From Prevotella sp. UBA1705 (lineage in GTDB: Bacteria; Bacteroidota; Bacteroidia; Bacteroidales; Bacteroidaceae), in NCBI GenBank assembly GCA_002317385.1, contig DCJH01000033.1:1-64000 (forward strand): DNA of 64,000 nucleotides, written 5' to 3'. The notes under the pieces were generated by a model. It ran no database searches. It was given only the letters and a program-made list of their open reading frames with translations, and was not told the origin of the DNA. Made by a program: the position numbers and the translations under genes. How positions within the stretch are numbered: the stretch's first letter is position 1; each line of letters begins with the position of its first letter. This document shows, in pieces, positions 58,103 to 64,000 of this stretch.

Positions 58103-60637
58103 ATGAATGCAAACACGATGACCTCCCGTTGGGAAACCCGTCTGCGGACCATGCTTCTGCTGCTCGCCCTGCTGCTCACCACCTGCCCCTCGCAGGCCGA
58201 AACCATAGAGAAGGGCGTGCCCAAAACGCTGGCACAAGCCCGTGCCGAGCGGCTTTCTGCCATCCAATACGACCTCTCTTTCCATATTCCCCGCACCGCC
58301 TCGGAGCCGGTGAAGGGCCAGCTGACGCTCAGCTTCAGCACAAAGGCGAAGGCCGATGTGGTGCTCGACTTCACCGGAAAGATAGACCCCGACCGCAAAA
58401 CTCCATGCAGGGTAAACGGGAAACCCTACAAGGCGAGGGTGGAAAACGAGCATATCGTTATCCCCCGGCGCCTCATACGTGCCAACAATGAGGTGGAACT
58501 CTCCTTCGTGGCCACCGATCAGGCGCTGAACCGACGCCCCGACTACATGTACACGCTGTTCGTTCCAGACCATGCGCGCACCGCTTTCCCCTGCTTCGAC
58601 CAGCCTGATCTCAAGGCCAGGTTCCGCCTGTCGCTCACCATTCCCGCCGATTGGACCTGCGAAACCAATAGTCCCGTCATCCGCAGCCATGCCGCAGGCG
58701 ACGAGGCCGTCTATGCCACCTCGTGGTCGCAACCCCTTCCCACCTATCTCTTCGCGTTCAATGCGGGGGTGTTCAAGGGCGGCGGCACCTTCCGGCAAGG
58801 CTCTCGCACCATTACCTTGGTGAGCCGGGAGACCGACGAATACAAGCACGCGCAATGCCCTGAGATAAGTCGTCTCTGTGCGCTGGCCATCGATTGGATG
58901 GAGCGCTACACGGGCATCGCCATGCCCTTCCCCGATTATCGTGCCATCATCCTGCCCGACTACCAGTTTGGCGGCATGGAGCATCCGGGCTGCATCCAGC
59001 TCAACGAGAAGACCATCTTCCTCGAACCCAACGCCACTATCGACGACGAGCTCAAACGATTCCAGCTCATCGCCCACGAGACGGCCCACCTCTGGTTTGG
59101 CGACCTGGTCACCATGCGATGGTTTGACGACGTTTGGACCAAGGAGGTGTTTGCCAATTTCTTTGCCGACAAGATGGCGCGCGAGCAGTTTCCGAAGCTC
59201 AACCACGACCTCAACTTCCTCAAGTCTCACTATCCCTTCGCCCTCGCCATAGACCGCACCGAGGGCAGTCACCCCATCCAGCAGCCCTTGGCCAACCTTA
59301 ATTCGGCCGGACTGCTCTACGGAAACATCATCTATCACAAGGCGCCCATTATGATGCGCCAATTGGAGGAGCGCATGGGTGAGGGCCCGTTCCGCCTCGG
59401 ACTGCAGCGCTACCTGCACCGGTTCAGCTATGCCAACGCCACCTGGAACGACCTCATCGGCCTGCTCGACAGTATCGCGCCGCAGGCCGGCCTGCCCGAA
59501 TTCAGCCGGGTGTGGGTGCAGGAAAAGGGTTGTCCGGAGATCAACATCACCTCGGGCGACGGCCAAATCTTTGTAGACCAGCGCGACCCCAATGGCCATG
59601 GCCTGCTCTGGCCGCAGCAATTCAAGATAGGACTCCTCGGCACGGGCTCCACGGCAGAGCTTACCTTTGAGACCGAGAAACTGCACGAGCCCATCCCCTA
59701 CGATGCCGAGGGCAAGTTGCTCGTGCCCAACTACGATGGGTTGGGCTACGGACAGTTTCTCGTCGACAGCCTGCAAGCGCAGTCGATAGGCCGGAATCTG
59801 CCGGCGCTGCCCGACCTCAACCGCTATGCTGCAGCCATGACTCTCTACGAGAATTGGCTCCTGGGGCGCATCGTCGACGGCCAATGGCTGTTCGGGGAGC
59901 TGCTCCGCCAACTCCGCGTGGAGCAGAATCCGCTGGTGGCCTCGGCCCTCTGCGGCTATCTACAGACCATCAATTTCAGGTCTGCGAAGACCCTCCGGCA
60001 GGCCGGCGAGCGCCAGTTGCTCGATGCCTCGCGCCGTCATCCGCTCCCCCTTGTGCGCCAGCGGCTGCTCCATGGGCTCTCCGCCACAGCCACAGACCAT
60101 AGCGTTATCGACAAGCTCTATACCTATTGGCACGACCGCAGCGAGCCACTTCTCTCCGAGCGCGACCTCATGCGGCTGTCTTATCACCTCGCGCTGATGC
60201 GCCCCAACGACTGGCAAGCTATCGTCGGCGAGGAGCGGCAGCGACTCACCAACGTGGATATGCAGCGCGAATACGACTTTGTTTCTCTGGCCTGCAACCC
60301 CGACACGACGGTGCAGCGGCAGCTGTTCAATAGGTTGCTCACGGCCGACAACCGGCGCACAGAGACCTGGGTGGCCGACCAGCTCAGCCTGCTCTGCGAC
60401 TATAGCCGGGGTGCTCGGGCCACGGGCTATATCCTGCCCGCCCTCGACGCCCTGATCGACGTGCAGCAAACCAGTAGCATCTTCTTCCCCGGCAACTGGC
60501 TGTCGTCGTTGCTTTCGGGCAATCAGACGACTGAAGCAAGGGTTGTTCTGCGTTCGTGGATAGCCCGCCAGCACGACTATCCCGCCTCGCTCATGAACAA
60601 GGTGAAGCAAGAAGGCTATTTTCTTTTGAAGCCGTGA
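58103..60637 (+). CDS. M1-family zinc aminopeptidase, exported
   Basis: 844-residue exported peptidase (signal peptide to about residue 32, LTTCPSQA-E). Zinc site HETAH (325-329) with Glu348 eighteen residues on, in FDDVWTKEVFANFFAD; catalytic tyrosine probably in IIYHKAPIMMRQL. The substrate-anchoring GxMEN motif reads GGMEH (290-294), an Asn-to-His change. N-terminal beta-saddle, catalytic and helical C-terminal domains follow the family order. ATG 58118 (fifth codon on) is an alternative start. Probably digests oligopeptides in the periplasm or at the surface. Confidence 0.93.
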   Translation: MNANTMTSRWETRLRTMLLLLALLLTTCPSQAETIEKGVPKTLAQARAERLSAIQYDLSFHIPRTASEPVKGQLTLSFSTKAKADVVLDFTGKIDPDRKTPCRVNGKPYKARVENEHIVIPRRLIRANNEVELSFVATDQALNRRPDYMYTLFVPDHARTAFPCFDQPDLKARFRLSLTIPADWTCETNSPVIRSHAAGDEAVYATSWSQPLPTYLFAFNAGVFKGGGTFRQGSRTITLVSRETDEYKHAQCPEISRLCALAIDWMERYTGIAMPFPDYRAIILPDYQFGGMEHPGCIQLNEKTIFLEPNATIDDELKRFQLIAHETAHLWFGDLVTMRWFDDVWTKEVFANFFADKMAREQFPKLNHDLNFLKSHYPFALAIDRTEGSHPIQQPLANLNSAGLLYGNIIYHKAPIMMRQLEERMGEGPFRLGLQRYLHRFSYANATWNDLIGLLDSIAPQAGLPEFSRVWVQEKGCPEINITSGDGQIFVDQRDPNGHGLLWPQQFKIGLLGTGSTAELTFETEKLHEPIPYDAEGKLLVPNYDGLGYGQFLVDSLQAQSIGRNLPALPDLNRYAAAMTLYENWLLGRIVDGQWLFGELLRQLRVEQNPLVASALCGYLQTINFRSAKTLRQAGERQLLDASRRHPLPLVRQRLLHGLSATATDHSVIDKLYTYWHDRSEPLLSERDLMRLSYHLALMRPNDWQAIVGEERQRLTNVDMQREYDFVSLACNPDTTVQRQLFNRLLTADNRRTETWVADQLSLLCDYSRGARATGYILPALDALIDVQQTSSIFFPGNWLSSLLSGNQTTEARVVLRSWIARQHDYPASLMNKVKQEGYFLLKP

Positions 60638-60809
60638 GCAAGGGATTAGTACCGGACCATACTGGCTGAAAATAGCAATGAAAAATATTGAAAGTAGGCC
60701 TCGTGAAAATCGCGTATTCTGAACGACAAACCGTTTGGCTCGGAATGTCGCGAAAATGAGAGGGTTTGTAACTCGCTGCAAATAAGAAAGATAAGAGATT
60801 ATGGCGTTT

Positions 60810-60945
60810 TTGGCTTGGCGACAACCACTTTGTCTCAACGTCATTGCTACCTAACGGCCTTGCCTTTACTACCTTATCGTCTTGTCGTTACTACCTTATC
60901 TTGCGGTCGTATCTACCTTTTTGTCTTGCGGAAAAGGGGTGTTAT
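60810..60945. repeat. Mosaic of ctaccttatcg-type repeat modules
   Basis: Contains tggcttggcgacaac, gctacctaacgg, two copies of actaccttatc within the run ttactaccttatcg-tcttgtcg-ttactaccttatc, and tctaccttttt. Modules match, in inverse orientation, those at 26080, 40129 and 52445. Confidence 0.78.
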
Positions 60946-61268
60946 CGTCGTGAGGAGACCTTAATCGTGGTCAGATGGGCATGTTTTGGTTGTGAAAGTA
61001 GTTAATTGTGCGGAGTGGATGAAATATGGAGGGTTGTAAAATCTCCATATTTTCGTCTGGTTGGGAAATTCTGAAGGGCCCGATTTTTCAGATATTTGCT
61101 GACAAATCCTGCTTGATTCGATGCTTGTCCTACGCTGCAATGGGGGTATCATGGTATAGCATCGTTCATGCCATCAATATCTTCATCAATTATTCATACT
61201 ATTGTAACACGATTGTAATACGTATAACTAATTGATATTCAACGCCGAGAAATAAAATAGATTATATC

Positions 61269-61327
61269 TAAATTTGCAATAATATTAAACCTTTTGTTGC
61301 ATTGTAAACCAATTTCTATTAACTTTG
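61269..61327 (+). promoter_or_regulatory. Tandem promoter boxes of metal RND gene
   Basis: TAAATTTG at 61269-61276 and TAACTTTG at 61320-61327, both fitting TAnnTTTG. The second has TTG at 61297-61299 as -33 box with 20-base spacing and is the better of the two. Confidence 0.65.
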
Positions 61328-61372
61328 TTTAATCTTTATGACCCACCGAAGAAACCCTAAACGTTGAGCGAT

Positions 61373-64000
61373 ATGCTGGAAAAGATTATCAGATTTAGCC
61401 TAAGATACAAACTCATCATCATCCTATTTACCCTGACCATCGTAGGTTTCGGGGTATATTCCGTGGTGAATATTCCCGTGGGGGCGGTGCCCGACATCAC
61501 CAACAACCAGGTGCAGGTCATCACCACATCGGGCAATCTCTCCACGCAGGAGATAGAACAGTTTATCACTGCGCCCGTGGAGCTGGAGATGGCCAACCTT
61601 CCCGGCGTGAAGGAAATTAGGTCGGTGTCGAAGTTTGGCCTATCGGTGGTGACGATAGTCTTTGATGAAGGGCAGGGCACCTACCTGCCGCGGCAGCTCA
61701 TTGCCGAGAAGATCAAGTCGGCGTCGGCCAATATTCCCGAAGGATTCGGCACCCCGGAGATGGGGCCTATCACCACCGGACTGGGCGAAATCTACCAATA
61801 TACGCTCGATGTGAAGCCTGGCTACGAGAAGCGCTACGGCCCCATGGAGCTGCGCACGATACAAGACTGGATCGTGAAGCGTCAGCTCTCGGGCATCAAG
61901 GGCGTGGTCGAGGTGAACAGCTGGGGCGGATTTCTCAAGCAGTATGAGGTGGCTATCGACCCGCAGCGGCTACGTGCGCTGAACATTACTCTTATGGATG
62001 TGTTCGACGCCTTGCAGAGCAACAACAGCATTTCGGGTGGCGGATATATCGAGAAGAATGCCCAGAGCTACTTCATCCGCGGTGACGCGCAGGTGAAATC
62101 ATTAGACGACGTGGGCAATATCGTGGTGAAAAACAAGGAAGGCGTGCCTGTTCTGGTGAAGGATGTGGCACGGGTCCACTTCGGATATGCCAACCGTTTC
62201 GGCGCCATCACGGCCAATGGCGAGGGTGAGAAGGTGTTCGGGCAGATCATGATGCTCAAGAATGCCAATTCCAAGGAGGTGATTCGCGACGTGAAGGCGC
62301 GTGTGGATGAGGTGCAGAAGAGTCTGCCCGAGGGCGTGTATATCAACCCTGTGCTGGAGCGAAGTGAACTCATTGGCAAGACCACGGCCACGGTGTTCGA
62401 GAATCTTCTCTTCGGTTGTATCATCGTGTTTCTGGTGGTTCTCATGCTCCTGGGCAACCTGCGGTCGGCGCTGGTCATCTCGTCGATGATTCCGCTGGCG
62501 CTGTTTTTCACCCTATCGATGATGTTCATCTTCGGCATCGACGCCAATCTCATGAGCCTCGGAGCGCTCGACTTTGGTATCATTATCGACGGCGCGGTGA
62601 TCATTGTGGAGTTTGTGGCGGTGAGTCTGCTCAATCACAAGCATCGGTTGGACTGTCTGTCGGGCGACGCCAGGCATGAACTGATGGACGAGATTACCTA
62701 CGACGGGGCCTCCCGCATGATGCACTCGGCCATCTTCGGGCAGTTTATTATCCTCATCGTATTTATCCCCATCCTCTCCCTGCAGGGTGTGGAGGGCAAG
62801 ATGTTCCGGCCCATGGCGTTGGCCTTCAGCTTCGCCATCCTGGGTGCCATGTTCCTTTGTCTCACCTGGTTGCCGGTGATTATATCCCTCTTTCTCAAGC
62901 CCAAGGCACCCTCGAAGAAGAATGTTTCGCGGCTCATCGTGAAGTATGCCACGCTGAGTTACCTGCCCGTCATCAAATGGTCTATCCGTCATAAGCGCAT
63001 CGTGCTGTCGTTGGCGCTGGCCTCTCTCGTCTTCTCGGGCGTGCTGTTGGCCAATATGGGCGGCGAGTTTGTGCCCACGCTGGACGAGGGCGACTTCGTG
63101 ATTCAGCCCGCGTTGAAGACCGGAACGTCGCTGTCGAAGACCGTGGAACTCACCACCCAGATGGAAAAGATACTCAAATCGAAGTTCAACGAGATCGACC
63201 AGGTGGTGTGCCGCATCGGTGCCGCGGAGGTTCCCACCGACCCGATGTCTATGGAAGAGATTGATATGATTATCAAACTCAAGCCGCGAAGTGAGTGGAA
63301 AGTGGCCAAGACTAAGGAGGAATTGGCCGACAAATTCAAGCAGGCGCTGGCCGTGATACCCGGTGTGGACTATGAGTTTACGCAGCCCATCGAGATGCGA
63401 TTCAACGAGCTGATTACCGGAGTGAGGTCGGATATAGCCATCAAGATATTCGGCGAGGACCTCGATTACCTCAACGAGAAGGCCGTAAAGATTAAGCAGA
63501 TGGTGGAGAAGATACCCGGCGCGGCCGACGTGATCCTGGAGAAGACCACCGGACTGCCGCAGATGAACGTGAAGTACAGGCGAGACCGGATAGCCTTCTA
63601 TGGGGTCGACGCCAAGACATTGAATGCCTATCTCTCCATTGCCTTTGGCGGACAGGCCACCAACAGCGTGTTTGAGGGAGAGAAACGGTTTGATTTAGTG
63701 GTGCGCTTGGATAAGTCGGACCGCCGCGACATCGACGACATCAAGCAGCTGCAGGTGCCGTTGGCCAATGGCTCGCTCATCCCGTTGTGCGAGCTGGCCG
63801 ACATCACCTTCACCGAAGGACCGGCAAAGATTTCGCGCGAGAACACCCATCGTCGGGTCGTGGTGAGCGTTAATGTGCGTGGGCGGGACCTCAAATCGGT
63901 AGTCACCGACATTCAGGAGAAGATCAACGACAATGTGAAGCTTCGGCCGGGATACTATATTAAATATGGTGGTCAGTTCGAAAATCTGCAGAATGCCACC
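61373..64000 (+). CDS. CusA/CzcA-type heavy-metal RND efflux pump, 3' end beyond window
   Basis: Open for 876 codons to the window edge with no stop. Begins MLEKIIRFSLRYKLIIILFT and shows the metal-RND signature NIPVGAVPDITNNQVQVIT, the TM4 region LGALDFGIIIDGAVIIVEF (about residues 396-414) with the paired aspartates and glutamate characteristic of CzcA/CusA, and GGEFVPTLDEGDFVIQPA after TM7. Such pumps expel Cu, Ag, Zn, Co or Cd from the periplasm with an adaptor and outer-membrane partner, which would be expected downstream. Full-length members have about 1030-1050 residues, so some 160-170 are missing. Metal cannot be named from this part. Confidence 0.93.
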   Translation, partial: MLEKIIRFSLRYKLIIILFTLTIVGFGVYSVVNIPVGAVPDITNNQVQVITTSGNLSTQEIEQFITAPVELEMANLPGVKEIRSVSKFGLSVVTIVFDEGQGTYLPRQLIAEKIKSASANIPEGFGTPEMGPITTGLGEIYQYTLDVKPGYEKRYGPMELRTIQDWIVKRQLSGIKGVVEVNSWGGFLKQYEVAIDPQRLRALNITLMDVFDALQSNNSISGGGYIEKNAQSYFIRGDAQVKSLDDVGNIVVKNKEGVPVLVKDVARVHFGYANRFGAITANGEGEKVFGQIMMLKNANSKEVIRDVKARVDEVQKSLPEGVYINPVLERSELIGKTTATVFENLLFGCIIVFLVVLMLLGNLRSALVISSMIPLALFFTLSMMFIFGIDANLMSLGALDFGIIIDGAVIIVEFVAVSLLNHKHRLDCLSGDARHELMDEITYDGASRMMHSAIFGQFIILIVFIPILSLQGVEGKMFRPMALAFSFAILGAMFLCLTWLPVIISLFLKPKAPSKKNVSRLIVKYATLSYLPVIKWSIRHKRIVLSLALASLVFSGVLLANMGGEFVPTLDEGDFVIQPALKTGTSLSKTVELTTQMEKILKSKFNEIDQVVCRIGAAEVPTDPMSMEEIDMIIKLKPRSEWKVAKTKEELADKFKQALAVIPGVDYEFTQPIEMRFNELITGVRSDIAIKIFGEDLDYLNEKAVKIKQMVEKIPGAADVILEKTTGLPQMNVKYRRDRIAFYGVDAKTLNAYLSIAFGGQATNSVFEGEKRFDLVVRLDKSDRRDIDDIKQLQVPLANGSLIPLCELADITFTEGPAKISRENTHRRVVVSVNVRGRDLKSVVTDIQEKINDNVKLRPGYYIKYGGQFENLQNAT

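Larger units (their letters stand above)
60638..61372. other. 730-base intergenic region with repeat cluster and tandem promoters
   Basis: The repeat cluster lies at 60810-60945. An open frame at 61026-61235 is AT-rich with no family resemblance. The last 100 bases hold two -7 boxes for the metal-pump gene. Confidence 0.6.

Noticed and set aside
58094..59911. 605-codon open frame antisense to the M1 aminopeptidase gene
   Set aside because: It mirrors a GC-rich coding strand, has no family motifs, and the sense strand has all M1 catalytic residues. The same applies to long antisense frames at 12157-13047, 13675-14532, 17105-18646, 18962-20386 and 23265-24443.
61026..61235. 69-codon frame upstream of the metal pump
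   Set aside because: AT-rich, no recognisable motif, no promoter or ribosome-binding context; codon use unlike neighbours.

Overview
The window reads as a contiguous chromosomal stretch from a Bacteroidales bacterium, most likely Prevotellaceae (Prevotella/Segatella type). The grounds are: the gene order secY-map-infA-rpmJ-rpsM-rpsK-rpsD-rpoA-rplQ; many Bacteroidetes-style promoters (TAnnTTTG at -7, often with a TTG/TTTG box about 20 bases upstream); few Shine-Dalgarno sites; and family markers such as GldH, DUF4831 and the RicT-HolB pair. Genus assignment is inference. No rRNA, tRNA, CRISPR array, prophage or transposase gene was seen.

Layout. 1-6826: end of the spc ribosomal operon and the alpha operon (S5, L30, L15, SecY, Map, IF-1, L36, S13, S11, S4, RpoA, L17). 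6990-10138: a glycine-zipper lipoprotein, then RlpA and NADP-glutamate dehydrogenase on the minus strand. 10943-16718: a complete tripartite RND drug-efflux operon. 17318-22217: a receiver/PPDK-N fusion protein and a membrane-anchored MutS-family ATPase. 22332-25685: aquaporin, FucP-type sugar transporter, class II aldolase. 26366-30556 (minus): NnrE/NnrD repair enzyme, DUF4831 protein, a four-helix membrane protein split by an in-frame TGA, and an unknown membrane-anchored protein. 30699-35754: Hpt, Adk, a four-helix-bundle protein, Obg, PgeF and an M23 peptidase. 36119-41342: the two halves of PurH as separate genes on opposite strands, around a small DNA-binding-like protein and a XylE-type transporter. 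41509-47378: mreB-mreC-mreD-mrdA-rodA elongation operon. 47384-51457 (minus): GldH, RicT, HolB, MetF. 51685-54996: hemerythrin protein, DUF488, Crp/Fnr regulator, HAD phosphatase, YjbR protein. 55319-60637: MFS exporter, type II NADH dehydrogenase, M1 aminopeptidase. 61373-end: a CzcA/CusA-type metal RND pump running off the window.

The least ordinary content is between genes. Heptamer repeat arrays sit flush against start and stop codons. In three places they form facing inverted pairs: around a four-helix-bundle gene between adk and obg, around a short gene-less spacer between mreB and mreC, and around another spacer beside the purH C-half gene. Two further heptamer chemistries (CAYTCST next to metF, YYAATTD next to nnr) occupy the same kind of position, and a short inner tail (TATGATTA) recurs at four arrays. 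A second repeat family is built from modules such as gataaggtac, cgattcctacc and ggcgaaaaggtag in four large intergenic gaps. A third is a CCTCCCC/GGGGAGG hairpin, one copy of which lies inside the signal-peptide coding region of the DUF4831 gene.

The best candidate for an undescribed system is the heptamer-bounded element with its four-helix-bundle cargo (31963-32475) and its apparently empty relatives. The best single-gene oddity is the TGA-interrupted membrane gene at 27502-27870. All functional statements are from sequence reading and family knowledge; no search was run.
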